Assembly (NCBI GenBank): GCA_015232395.1
Contig: JADFZT010000029.1
Location: forward strand, 1 to 51,495
DNA length: 51,495 nt
Direction: 5' to 3'
DNA from: Magnetococcales bacterium
Lineage (GTDB): Bacteria > Pseudomonadota > Magnetococcia > Magnetococcales > JADFZT01
This document shows positions 35,105 to 44,278 of the stretch, piece by piece; positions within the stretch are counted from its first letter, which is position 1; every line of letters begins with the position of its first letter. Below the pieces are notes generated by a model. It saw only the letters and a program-made list of their open reading frames with translations. It was not told the DNA's origin and made no database searches. Made by a program: the position numbers and the translations under genes.

Positions 35105-37678
35105 TTATTCTGGCACGCTCGCCTCTGCCTGAAAAATTTGAAAATCGTTGCGGCCCCGATTTTTAACCTGATACATGGCCAGATCCGCTTTTTTCAGCAG
35201 CTCTTGTGGATTTTCCCCGTGGTCGGGAAAGAGGCTGACACCGATACTGGTACCGATGTGGCAGGCATGCCCTTCCAGGTGAAACGGTGTGGAGAGGGCT
35301 TCAATAATTTTGTGGACCACCGGTACCACGGTTTCAAGATCTGAAAAACCGTTCATGATGACGGTAAATTCGTCTCCCCCCAAGCGTGCCACCACATCCG
35401 ATTCCCGCAGGCACTCCTTGATTCTTTCCGCCACCGCGATGAGCAGAAGATCGCCGATGTCGTGGCCCAGATTGTCGTTGACCGCCTTAAAACGATCCAG
35501 ATCCATGAAAAGAATCCCGAGCATCTCTTTGCCTCGCTTCGCCTGAGCGATGGAGACGGAAAGATGTTCGATAAACTGCATGCGGTTGGGTAGTCCGGTC
35601 AAAGCGTCGTGGCTTGCCATATATTGCAGGCGCTCTTCGGCTTGGCGTTTTTCGGTGATGTCGAGGCCGGTGCCGATGATGTGATGGATGGTACCGTCGC
35701 TGTTGAGGGTGGCAGAGTTATACCAGGAGATCAGCCGTGTGGAGCCATCTTTGCGCACCCAGTGATTTTCGTGCACGTGGGGAAAATGGCCAATGGTGAG
35801 ACTTTGGAATACCTCTTGAACTTGAGCAATCTGGGGGGGGGGCAGGAGGAAATCCCAAACGAAACGCCCCAGCGCTTCTTGTTCTGAATAGCCGGTCAAT
35901 TGTTGGCAGGCCTCGTTGAAAAGAATGATGTGTCCCTCCTGGTCCAGAACCACCACCAGCGCTGGCGCGGTACGCAGGATGGTGGCGCTGAATTCCTGTT
36001 CTGCCCTAAGCTTGGCTTCGGTTTGGCGGAGGTCGATGAGACCGGCCAGGGTGTTGGCGACGGCCGTCAGGAAGGCGTCTTCTTCGGGGTTGTTGGGGTG
36101 GCCTTCGGGAAGATAAAGATTGAGCACCCCCCGCACTCGATCCTTGGCCAGGATGGGTACACAATAGTGGCCATGGGGTTGAATGCCGTCATAGTGGATG
36201 TCGTGGCGGTGATCCAGGTGGGAAGAGAAGAGAATTTTACGACTTTGAGCGGCGCGACCACACAGGCAATATCCCGGTTTGATACGGGCACAGGAAATGA
36301 GGAGTCCAGCTGCCAGGCCTTTGTTGGCGTGCAAAACCAACTCCCCGGACTCTTCATCCATCAAAAAAATGGAGCCCTTGTATTGGACTGAAAGCCAGGG
36401 GACGGAGAGGATGATGTCCAGGGCTACTTGAAGTTGTTTTTCCAGGGAGAGGGGTTCCAGGCCGGTTTCGAGAAGGGCGCTGATGGAGACTCGGGATTGC
36501 AGCGCCCGGGCTTCTCTTTTTTCCAGTTCGTGAAATTCGGTGATGTCGCTTACAGTTCCGGACATCTGCAGTGGTTTGCCGTTGGCATCACGGTTTACCT
36601 GGCCGATTTCGTGTACGACCCGTTGGCTGCCATCCGGGCGGATGATTCGGTGCTGAATGTCATATTTGGTATCGACATCATTCAGACTTTTCTGCACCGC
36701 CTCCTGAACCCGTTCACGATCATCTGGATGAACGATTTCAAGAAAACCGGACAAACTGAGAGCATCCACCTCCGGTTCCATCCCGAAAATACGAAAGATC
36801 TGTTTGGACCAGATGATTTCATTGCTGGCAATGTCCCAATCCCAGTTGCCCATATGGGCAATTTGCTGGGCATGGGCCAAGCTGTCGGCATTTTTTTTGA
36901 CTCTGATTTCACTGAGATTCAATTCCCAGTGGTAGCCGATGACGATGCCAAGAATGACCAGTCCGATGGCCAGGGTGAAAAATCCAGCATCCCAGCCTAC
37001 GGGTGGAGAGTGGGTTCCGGTGAGGGGTACGAAAACCGCTGCAGCCATGGCGGTATAGTGGAGCCCACAGATGCCTCCGCCCATGAAGGCTGCACTCAGA
37101 TATTTGGTGCTGATTCGAGGAATCTCCGCCTTTTGGCCGATGTGGAAGGTAAGGGAGAGAGCGATGGCAGAGGTGGCGACAGCAACAATGATGGAGAGCA
37201 GGAAATAGTCGAGGCGGTAGTGGAGGGAAGCGGGCATGCGCATGGCATCCATACCGATATAGTGCATGGCCCCGATACCGCTCCCCATGAGGATCGAGCC
37301 CAGAATCAAATGGCGTCTGGAAAAAGTGGCCGAACTTGCCAGTCGTAGAGCCAGATAGGCACTGAGTATGGCGGCCAGCACGGAGAGCAGGGTGGTGAGG
37401 GGTTCGTAGAGCACCGGGGCGGCCATTTTCATAGCCATCATCCCCACAAAATGCATGGCCCAGATGCCACACCCCAGAGAAAAAGCCCCGAGGGTCAACA
37501 TGCGCCGGGCAGCTGGTGTGCCCCGCACCGAAGCGATACGGCTGGTGAGATCAAGGGCGGTGAGAGAGGCCAAAAAAGCCACCGCCAGGGAAAGAATCAC
37601 CAACCCCCAGTCGTGACTGGTCGTGAGCGCATTGGCAGGCAGCTCATCAAAAAGAAAAAGGTGGGTGGAAAAGTGCAT
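35105..37678 (-). CDS. MHYT-PAS-GAF-PAS-GGDEF diguanylate cyclase
   Basis: An 857-residue membrane protein. Residues about 1-250 are an MHYT domain with seven TM helices and the repeated motifs MHFVGMMAM, MHYIGMDAM and LHYTAMAAA, which may bind copper and sense gases. Next are PAS (WDWDIASNEIIWSKQIFRIFG), a GAF domain (about 390-540) and a second PAS (EFSATILRTAPALVVVLD). The C-terminal GGDEF domain has LTGLPNR, MDLDRFKAVND and an intact RLGGDEF active site. An allosteric I-site RESD lies five residues before GGDEF, so product inhibition is expected. No EAL domain is present. It makes c-di-GMP, which the PilZ protein of this window could bind. Confidence 0.93.
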   Translation of the reverse strand: MHFSTHLFLFDELPANALTTSHDWGLVILSLAVAFLASLTALDLTSRIASVRGTPAARRMLTLGAFSLGCGIWAMHFVGMMAMKMAAPVLYEPLTTLLSVLAAILSAYLALRLASSATFSRRHLILGSILMGSGIGAMHYIGMDAMRMPASLHYRLDYFLLSIIVAVATSAIALSLTFHIGQKAEIPRISTKYLSAAFMGGGICGLHYTAMAAAVFVPLTGTHSPPVGWDAGFFTLAIGLVILGIVIGYHWELNLSEIRVKKNADSLAHAQQIAHMGNWDWDIASNEIIWSKQIFRIFGMEPEVDALSLSGFLEIVHPDDRERVQEAVQKSLNDVDTKYDIQHRIIRPDGSQRVVHEIGQVNRDANGKPLQMSGTVSDITEFHELEKREARALQSRVSISALLETGLEPLSLEKQLQVALDIILSVPWLSVQYKGSIFLMDEESGELVLHANKGLAAGLLISCARIKPGYCLCGRAAQSRKILFSSHLDHRHDIHYDGIQPHGHYCVPILAKDRVRGVLNLYLPEGHPNNPEEDAFLTAVANTLAGLIDLRQTEAKLRAEQEFSATILRTAPALVVVLDQEGHIILFNEACQQLTGYSEQEALGRFVWDFLLPPPQIAQVQEVFQSLTIGHFPHVHENHWVRKDGSTRLISWYNSATLNSDGTIHHIIGTGLDITEKRQAEERLQYMASHDALTGLPNRMQFIEHLSVSIAQAKRGKEMLGILFMDLDRFKAVNDNLGHDIGDLLLIAVAERIKECLRESDVVARLGGDEFTVIMNGFSDLETVVPVVHKIIEALSTPFHLEGHACHIGTSIGVSLFPDHGENPQELLKKADLAMYQVKNRGRNDFQIFQAEASVPE

Positions 37679-38207
37679 GGGGCAGCCAATGGCAGTGTCG
37701 AAATGATCCGATTAAAAGCACCATTCTATCCAATGCCGCAGAAAAAAACCACTTCGATGGGGTTTCAGGCTCCCTGGGCGTTGCGTTGTTTTCAGCTTTT
37801 TCCTTATCCAGGCCCCTGCTGGAAGGCCATTTATATCAGAGATAGAGTCATCTGACTGTAGCGCCTTCCTCCAGCCACAGGTAGGCCTCTGATCGCCATG
37901 ATGGTGGCCTTTCCTGGATCAAAAATTTCAGGGATCACCTTGGTTCCGGTTGCCATCATTATCGTAGGTTCAGGGTAAAAGCTGGCTTTATCAATGGGCT
38001 TATCAACGGGCTGATAAGCGTTCCATCACCAATCACTTGTCAAGATTGGTTTGGATCCCGATAGCTGGATGCTTTTTGTTTTCATGGTGAAAAATCAACG
38101 CGCTCATTTGCAAAGAGGGCGTGTGGCAGGTAACGTGAAGGGGTTTATATTGACAGATTACGCAATATCATTTTATCACGGCTCCATTTTATGGTGAAGG
38201 AGGTCAG
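37679..38207. other. Divergent intergenic interval
   Basis: This 529 bp lies between the leftward cyclase and rightward solute-binding genes. It contains a tandem TTTATCAATGGGCTTATCAACGGG echo at about 37990-38010 and the candidate promoter listed below. I see no gene. Confidence 0.4.
38150..38179 (+). promoter_or_regulatory. Candidate sigma-70 promoter of the solute-binding/hybrid-kinase operon
   Basis: TTGACA (38150-38155) is followed after 18 bp by TATCAC (38174-38179). A transcript from here would start just before the AAGGAGGT ribosome-binding site at 38197-38204, leaving a very short leader. Confidence 0.35.
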
Positions 38208-39059
38208 GTGAAACCTTTGACCTATTTGTTTCAGGCCATTTTTTACCCGCTTGTTCCCAAGAATCGAATCAGACCATCCTCCCTTTTGGTGAGTACGTTC
38301 CTGGGGATTTTTTGTCTCATCTTGGGGGCTTGTTCTGCCCAGGCCGATGAACTCCAGGAACTCCCCATCGGTACTTTTGAATTTCCCCCCTACAACTATA
38401 CCGAAAACGGTATGGTGACCGGAGCCGGTACCGAAATTTTTACCGAGGTGCTGCGGCGCATGGGCTACCGCGCCAAAATCACCAGATATCCCTGGAAACG
38501 CACCCAGGCGATGGCCGAGCGGGGGGAAATTGCTGGCATGTTTACCTTTACCAGTAATCCCCAGCGGGCCGCCGTCAACCATATCACCGAGCCTTTGGGG
38601 GTGATCTACGACGTCTTTTTCAAGCGCCGGGCCGATGCAATCCATTGGGAAAAAATCGATGATCTCAAGGGCCATATCATTGGTGCCACCGATGGCTACA
38701 ACTATGCCCCGGTTTTTTTGAATCCCTTAAAATCAGGTGAGCTTAAGGTGGATCTCATCGCCTCCCAACACCCTGAATTGGTGCACCTGAAAAAATTGGC
38801 TGCAGGGCATATTGATCTGGCCATCTGTGAAATCAGCTTGTGCGGCCACATCATCCGCAAGAGTACGCCCCAATTCGATGCCATCGATTATATCGATCAT
38901 AAGATCGGTCCAATCCGGACCTTTCATGCCGGTTTTTCCAAAAAGTGGCCTGGCTCCAAAGAGCTGCATGCACGTTTTAATGAAGAGCTTGGCCAATTTG
39001 CCCGAGAGGGTGGCCGAAAGAAGATACATCAAAAGTATCACTTGACCGAAATTGATTGA
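38208..39059 (+). CDS. Family-3 extracellular solute-binding lipoprotein
   Basis: A 283-residue protein from a GTG at 38208 that follows a near-perfect AAGGAGGT site. The signal sequence is unusually long and ends in FLGIFCLILGACSAQA; LGAC is a fair lipobox, and AQA is an alternative signal-peptidase I site. The mature part has the SBP_bac_3 pattern: LPIGTFEFPPYNYTENGMVTGAGTEIFTEVLRRMG, then GMFTFTSNPQRAAVNHITEP and a HIDLAICEISLCG hinge region. There is no transporter gene nearby. It is 36 bp upstream of a hybrid kinase, so it more likely acts as a periplasmic sensor or modulator of that kinase than in uptake. Confidence 0.8.
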   Translation: MKPLTYLFQAIFYPLVPKNRIRPSSLLVSTFLGIFCLILGACSAQADELQELPIGTFEFPPYNYTENGMVTGAGTEIFTEVLRRMGYRAKITRYPWKRTQAMAERGEIAGMFTFTSNPQRAAVNHITEPLGVIYDVFFKRRADAIHWEKIDDLKGHIIGATDGYNYAPVFLNPLKSGELKVDLIASQHPELVHLKKLAAGHIDLAICEISLCGHIIRKSTPQFDAIDYIDHKIGPIRTFHAGFSKKWPGSKELHARFNEELGQFAREGGRKKIHQKYHLTEID

Positions 39060-39095
39060 GTTCCATTCCTTATTTTAAACGCGAAGGACCATTTT

Positions 39096-41876
39096 ATGAG
39101 GTGGGGATTAACTTCCTTCCGTGCGTATCGCCACAAGCAGCCACTGGCTTACCGCCAGCTGTTTTACATCCTGCTGTTCAGTTCGGCCATCACCCTGCTC
39201 AGTACGGCGATTCAGCTGTTTTTGGATTATCGATCCGATGTTGCCACCATCGAACACCGCCTCGATTTGGTACACGATACCCATCTCCACAGTATCATCG
39301 GCAGCGTTTGGGATTTGAGCGAAAGCCGCACCCAAACTTTGATGAACGGCATCCGCCAGTTTCCCGATATCGAATATTTGGAGGTCCGGGAGCCCAATGG
39401 TGCGCTTTTCGCCAGTGTTGGCCAACCGCCTCACAGCGAGGGGATTTCCAAAGCTTATGCCCTCAATCATACCAATGTATTAGGGGAAAATACCCGCCTG
39501 GGTACCCTTACCGTCACGGCGGATCTTTCCGGGGTTTATCAACGCCTACAGGACAAGGTACTGGTCATTCTTACCACCCAGGCCATCAAAACCTTCCTGG
39601 TTTCCGGATTCATTCTGTTTATCTTCCAAAGCTTGGTCACCCGTCATCTGGCGACTCTGGCCAACCATGCCCGAACCCTCAACCCCGAACGCCTGGATCC
39701 ACCCCTGGTGCTGGATCGGCCTCCCTCTCCGGAGGAAAAACGGGATGAGTTGGATCAGGTGGTGGAGGCTTTTAATGAGATGCGCCTGCGACTGAGGGAG
39801 GTGCTGGAAAAACGCGCCAACCTGGCGACAGAGCTGCGCCAGATGAATCATGAGCTACGCCTGCACTCGGATAAGTTGGAAATGGGCAACAAGCAGATCA
39901 GCGAGCAGGCGGCCCAGTTGGAGCAATATCGGCACATCGTCCAAGCCTCCGGTGATCTGATTTCCCTGCTCAATACCAGCTATACCTATATCTTGGTCAA
40001 CGATACCTATCTCCACTATCACGCCAAAACCCGGGAAGAGATTGAGGGACATACTGTCGCTGCTCTCCACGGTGAAGAGGCGTTCCAGTATATCCAACGC
40101 CAACTGGATCGCTGTCTCACCGGGGAGCAGGTGAACTATCAACGGGAGTTCCCATTTCCCGGGTTGGGTGTCCGCTGGATGGATATCTCCTACCACCCTC
40201 TCCAGGACGGTTCCGGCAGGGTGGTGGGGGTGGCGGTGATCGTGCGGGATATCACTGATCGGCGTCGGGCCGAAGAAAATCGTCTGGAAAAGGAGGCTGC
40301 CGAAGCCACCAGCCGCGCCAAAAGCGAATTTTTGGCTACCATGAGCCACGAAATTCGTACGCCTATCAATGCGGTTCAAGCATCGATCCGTCTGTTGGAA
40401 CAGATCGGCGGCCATGGAAAAGAGGCTGAAAAATATTTCGATATCATTACTTCCTCCAACAAAGCACTCCTGGCGCTCATTGATGATGTACTGGATTTTT
40501 CCCGTATCGATGGTGGCCACCTGGGCTTGAATAAAGAGGTGTTCCGGCTGGACAAGCTGATCTCTGAGGTGAAGGGGATGATTTCCGAGCTGGCCCAAGC
40601 CAAGGGATTGATGCTTGTCTGCCGGGTGGAGGAAGAGTGCCCCAAATTTCTTCGGGGAGACCCGGTTCGGGTGCGGCAGATTATCTGGAATTTGCTGCAA
40701 AATGCCATCAAATTTACTGAGCGAGGGGCGGTGCATCTGACGGTGAAGAGGGTCTCCCTCACCGAGAGCCATGTGAGCCTCTCCTTTGAGGTGGCGGACA
40801 CCGGGATCGGTATCGAACAAGAAAAACTGGTCGGATTATTCGATCCATTCGTCCAGGGGGACTCCTCCTCCTCCCGTCAGTTTCGCGGGGTGGGACTGGG
40901 GCTCGCCATCTGTAACAAGCTGGCAGGATTGATGGGGGGAGAGATTACGACGGAAAGTGTCGTTGGGGAGGGCTCTCTTTTCTGTTTTCGTGCCCGGTTC
41001 GAACACACCTCTCATCCCGAATTGACTGCCACCGGCTCATCCGTCGTTTCCCTGCTACCGTTGACGATTCTCTATGTGGATGATGAGCCGGTCAATCGAC
41101 AGGTGGTGCAAGCGGTGCTGGAAGCGGAGGGACACCGGGTGACACCTGCTGAGAGTGGTCCGGTTGCCCTGGAAAAGCTCAATGGGGCCACCTTTGATTT
41201 TATTCTCATGGATATTCGCATGCCCGGTATGGATGGCCATGAAACCGCCCGGATCATTCGTCAAAACCCCGAGCACGCCACCATTCCCATTATCGCTTTT
41301 ACCGCCGATGTCTTGAGGGGGGCTGATGGTCAGGCCAATCAGGTGGGAGAGCTGGATGGCTGGGTAGCCAAACCCCTGGATATGGATGAATTAAATCGAG
41401 TGGTGAGTCACGTGTTATCAAAACAAAAAGCCCCAGAGAAGCCCAATGGTGACGGATTAACCAACTCTTTGGGCGCCGCCGTTGAGGAAGTCGGGGTGGG
41501 GAAGAGTGAAGGGGTGGGGAAGAGTGAAGGAGAACCACCAGCCCTGTTGGATACCAGGCATCTGCGCTTTTTACAGGAAAAATTGGGCGAAGATACTTTT
41601 GCCAAAACTTTGTCCCTCTTCAAAGAGGAGGGGCCAAAGCTGTTGAATGCCCTCCTGAATCATCTCTCTTCCGGTGATCGGGTCGAGCTAAGGGAGAGTG
41701 CCCATCGGTTGAAAGGTATGGCCCGCTCCCTGGGTTTTTTCCGCTTGGCTGAAGTGGCGGGCCTGTTACAGGAGCAAGCCGAAACAGGTGAGGCGGCGGC
41801 CTTGGCGGGTCTTGTCCGGGTGGCTCAAGCCCATTTCAATCGCTCTTTGGAGGCGCTGTCGGCTTTTTTGGATTGA
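39096..41876 (+). CDS. Hybrid sensor histidine kinase with REC and HPt
   Basis: A 926-residue protein. Two TM helices (about 25-50 and 150-175) flank a Cache-like periplasmic domain (VWDLSESRTQTLMNGIRQFPDIEYLEV). A HAMP-like coiled region, a PAS domain (about 285-400, VQASGDLISLLNTSYTYILVN) and HisKA (ATMSHEIRTPINAV, His about 416) follow. The ATPase has NAIKFTERG, DTGIGI and GVGLGLAICN. The receiver (655-770) has YVDDE, ILMDIRMPGMDG and AKPLDM. The C-terminal HPt has AHRLKGMARSLGF (His about 868). All four phosphorelay stations are intact. No output regulator is adjacent, so a distant response regulator should receive the phosphate. An 18-bp tandem duplication lies in the REC-HPt linker. Confidence 0.92.
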   Translation: MRWGLTSFRAYRHKQPLAYRQLFYILLFSSAITLLSTAIQLFLDYRSDVATIEHRLDLVHDTHLHSIIGSVWDLSESRTQTLMNGIRQFPDIEYLEVREPNGALFASVGQPPHSEGISKAYALNHTNVLGENTRLGTLTVTADLSGVYQRLQDKVLVILTTQAIKTFLVSGFILFIFQSLVTRHLATLANHARTLNPERLDPPLVLDRPPSPEEKRDELDQVVEAFNEMRLRLREVLEKRANLATELRQMNHELRLHSDKLEMGNKQISEQAAQLEQYRHIVQASGDLISLLNTSYTYILVNDTYLHYHAKTREEIEGHTVAALHGEEAFQYIQRQLDRCLTGEQVNYQREFPFPGLGVRWMDISYHPLQDGSGRVVGVAVIVRDITDRRRAEENRLEKEAAEATSRAKSEFLATMSHEIRTPINAVQASIRLLEQIGGHGKEAEKYFDIITSSNKALLALIDDVLDFSRIDGGHLGLNKEVFRLDKLISEVKGMISELAQAKGLMLVCRVEEECPKFLRGDPVRVRQIIWNLLQNAIKFTERGAVHLTVKRVSLTESHVSLSFEVADTGIGIEQEKLVGLFDPFVQGDSSSSRQFRGVGLGLAICNKLAGLMGGEITTESVVGEGSLFCFRARFEHTSHPELTATGSSVVSLLPLTILYVDDEPVNRQVVQAVLEAEGHRVTPAESGPVALEKLNGATFDFILMDIRMPGMDGHETARIIRQNPEHATIPIIAFTADVLRGADGQANQVGELDGWVAKPLDMDELNRVVSHVLSKQKAPEKPNGDGLTNSLGAAVEEVGVGKSEGVGKSEGEPPALLDTRHLRFLQEKLGEDTFAKTLSLFKEEGPKLLNALLNHLSSGDRVELRESAHRLKGMARSLGFFRLAEVAGLLQEQAETGEAAALAGLVRVAQAHFNRSLEALSAFLD
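41493..41528 (+). repeat. 18-bp tandem duplication in hybrid-kinase linker
   Basis: Two exact 18-bp copies (41493-41510 and 41511-41528) encode GVGKSE twice in the flexible segment between receiver and HPt. The unit keeps the frame and simply lengthens the linker by six residues. Confidence 0.85.
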
Positions 41877-41882
41877 TCGCTT

Positions 41883-41920
41883 CTCTAACCTCTCCCCTTT
41901 TGGGGAGGGAGAGGTTAGAG
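41883..41920. terminator. Strong palindromic terminator between convergent genes
   Basis: CTCTAACCTCT (41883-41893) pairs perfectly with AGAGGTTAGAG (41910-41920), extended by CCCC/GGGG around a TTTT loop. It starts 7 bp after the hybrid-kinase stop and ends 36 bp before the chemoreceptor stop, so it serves both. No long T-tract follows, and its C/T-G/A-rich shape resembles dispersed intergenic palindromes. Confidence 0.6.
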
Positions 41921-41956
41921 GATTATCCGTGGTCAAGATCCATCCAGAGCTATGGG

Positions 41957-43987
41957 TTAAAACCGTTCGAATTCATCATCATTCCCTCCAGCAGCCTGCC
42001 AGCCTGGGTCACTGTCTTGATTGACGGCTGGGGAGGGCAGAGCTGCCCTGGAGCGTTGCGTAGGGAGAGCGCTGGCAGGAGGGGCACGCCTTGGAGAGGC
42101 ACCACCCTGGTCCCGGGTGCGGAAGAAGGTCATCACCTGTTGCAGGGTGTCTGCCTGGGTGGAAAGCTCTTCGGCGGTTGTGGCCATCTCCTCAGCGGCT
42201 CCGGCATTTTGTTGAATCACCTGATCCAGCTGGCCCATGGCTTGGTTGATCTGCCCCGCCCCTTGATTTTGTTCCGTATTGGACGCCGCAATCTCCTGGA
42301 CCAGTTCAGCGGTTTTTTGAATCTCCGGTACCAGATCGTTGATGATGCCCCCGGTTTTTTCTGCCACACCGACACTGGAGGCAGAGAGTTGACTGATCTC
42401 TCCAGCAGCGGCCTGACTGCGTTCAGCCAGTTTTCTGACTTCGGCGGCCACAACGGCAAATCCCTTGCCGTGCTCCCCGGCCCGGGCAGCCTCGATAGCG
42501 GCATTCAAGGCGAGCAGATTGGTCTGCCGGGCGATCTCCTCGATGATGGAAATCTTACTGGCGATCTCCTTCATGGCTTCCACAGCTTGCACCACCGCCT
42601 TCCCGCCATCGGCGGCATCCACCGAGGCTTTTCGGGATATCTTTTCGGTTTGCAGGGCGTTGTCGGCATTTTGCTGGATGTTGGAGGCCATCTCCTCCAC
42701 GGCTGCGGAGGTCTCCTCAATGGAGGCTGCCTGCTGGGTGGCACCCTGGGACATGCTTTGAGCGGCGCTGGCAAGCTCATTGGAGCCGGACGCGACGGAG
42801 TTTGAGGCGGTGCTGACCTGGGAGACCACCTCTTGCAGTTTGGCCACCATCTCATTCAAGGCGGTCACCAGTCGGCCTGTTTCATCCTTTTGATCGATAT
42901 CGAGGCTATGGGTCAGATCGCCCTTGGACACCTCTTGGGCAAAGGTCAGGCTGCGCAAGATAGGCTGGGTAATGGAGCGGGTGATGAATAGCGCCAGCAG
43001 GATTCCCAATATGGCAGCCGCAATGGAAATGCCAGTCACCGCAGAGCGGGTATCAATGGCCCCCTGGATCATCACTTTTTCGCTCATGATGTTGTTGTTG
43101 GAGGTATCCACCAGGGCGTGAAGATGGTGTTGCACCTCTTCTAGGTGGAGCTGGGTTTCCGTGGCAAAGATGCGCCCCACCGCCTCTTTGCCAGCCAAGG
43201 CATCACTGGCCTGTTTTTGGACCTTTTTCAGATATTTGCGTACCTGGGCCAAGGCGGTTTTGACCGGCCCCTGATAAGCCTCCCGGGCGGCGTCAAACTG
43301 CCCTTGCCGCAAGGCATCCCTGACCTGTTCTCCAGAGGCGTGCAGGTGGCGGTGGGCTGGCTCCAGCTCGGCCATGTAGGCTTTTTGTTGGGGATCCATG
43401 GCGAGCATTTTTTTGGCCCCTTCGCCATAGATAAATTGGCCCATGGAGCATTTGGTTGGATCCAGCTGTACCGTCAAATCATTCTGGTGAGCAAGAATGG
43501 CGCTCTGGACTTTTTCCGACCAAGCCAGGTGATCCGCCTCTTTTTGGGCCAAAAAGGCAGGCAAGGAGGCGTCCGCCGGTTGGTAGGATTTTTGGATTTT
43601 GTGAGCGGATGCGTGGAGCTCTTCATGGGGTTTGCCGATGGCATCCAGGATCGGTTTCAGGGCTGGGACCAGTTTTTCAGCTTGCCTGCGACCTTCACCA
43701 TAATACCATTTGCCAAAGCCACATTTGGTGTGGTCGAGCTGCACTCCAAGTTCATTGATCGTATCATCGCTGATGAAGGCACTTACCTGGTTGGCCCAGT
43801 TGAGATGGTCCACCTCCCGTTGCAGGATTTCACTGCGCAGTTGGTTGCCGCTGACCACTTCCAGGCCGTTATCGACGATCTCGGAAATTCCGGTAAAAGC
43901 CCAAAAACCGACCACACCCAACAGCAGCAGCACGCTGCCGATACCAGTGAGAATTTTTTTGCCAAGGTTCAGGTCGCGCCATCTCAT
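41957..43987 (-). CDS. Methyl-accepting chemotaxis protein with tandem periplasmic CZB domains
   Basis: A 676-residue chemoreceptor. TM1 is at about 10-33 and TM2 at about 315-340, with HAMP after it and a long cytoplasmic coiled coil whose tip contains [31 protein letters not shown]. The periplasmic part holds two chemoreceptor zinc-binding (CZB) units. Each has the ligand set HLxW, LDxTKCxxG and HxxLHASxxx: the first at about 55-130 ([25 protein letters not shown]), the second at about 150-235 ([25 protein letters not shown]). CZB domains are usually cytoplasmic and C-terminal. It ends EFERF. A palindrome lies directly upstream. An AAGGAG site precedes the start. Confidence 0.92.
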   Translation of the reverse strand: MRWRDLNLGKKILTGIGSVLLLLGVVGFWAFTGISEIVDNGLEVVSGNQLRSEILQREVDHLNWANQVSAFISDDTINELGVQLDHTKCGFGKWYYGEGRRQAEKLVPALKPILDAIGKPHEELHASAHKIQKSYQPADASLPAFLAQKEADHLAWSEKVQSAILAHQNDLTVQLDPTKCSMGQFIYGEGAKKMLAMDPQQKAYMAELEPAHRHLHASGEQVRDALRQGQFDAAREAYQGPVKTALAQVRKYLKKVQKQASDALAGKEAVGRIFATETQLHLEEVQHHLHALVDTSNNNIMSEKVMIQGAIDTRSAVTGISIAAAILGILLALFITRSITQPILRSLTFAQEVSKGDLTHSLDIDQKDETGRLVTALNEMVAKLQEVVSQVSTASNSVASGSNELASAAQSMSQGATQQAASIEETSAAVEEMASNIQQNADNALQTEKISRKASVDAADGGKAVVQAVEAMKEIASKISIIEEIARQTNLLALNAAIEAARAGEHGKGFAVVAAEVRKLAERSQAAAGEISQLSASSVGVAEKTGGIINDLVPEIQKTAELVQEIAASNTEQNQGAGQINQAMGQLDQVIQQNAGAAEEMATTAEELSTQADTLQQVMTFFRTRDQGGASPRRAPPASALPTQRSRAALPSPAVNQDSDPGWQAAGGNDDEFERF

Positions 43988-44006
43988 CAGGCCAATCTCC
44001 TTTTTG

Positions 44007-44046
44007 GAAATTTATATCCACTCATATAATAATGTATATAAATTTC
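44007..44046. promoter_or_regulatory. 11-bp inverted repeat in the chemoreceptor promoter region
   Basis: GAAATTTATAT (44007-44017) and ATATAAATTTC (44036-44046) form a perfect 11-bp dyad with an 18-bp spacer, ending only 20 bp before the start codon of the CZB chemoreceptor. The spacer is AT-rich and can supply a -10 element. It fits an operator that would block transcription when bound. Confidence 0.6.
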
Positions 44047-44157
44047 ATTCTTCAGGTCACGGATCATTTTGCTTTTTCTCCAGAAGAGGCTTGTTGATTC
44101 GGCTAGTCTGGAAGAAACCCTGGAAAGGTTGGGGCAGGGGGGATTTATGGAGAGGGT

Positions 44158-44242
44158 AAAAAGTGAACCCCCTGTCCCCCCTGTCCCCCCTGTCCCTCCT
44201 GCCCTCCCGGAAAAGACAAAGTGGTTTCCGGGGGGACAGGGG
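44158..44242 (-). terminator. Terminator with nine-base repeats after the haem chemoreceptor
   Basis: On the minus strand, CCCCTGTCCCCCC (plus 44230-44242) can pair with any of three GGACAGGGGG-type copies (plus CCCCCTGTC x3, 44168-44194). An inner CCGGAAA/TTTTCCGG stem helps, and a five-T run follows (plus A residues 44158-44162). It lies 37-120 bp beyond the stop of the upstream chemoreceptor gene. Confidence 0.5.
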
Positions 44243-44278
44243 TGTTTTAGCTGATCATGCAGAGCGGGAAAAGGGGGG

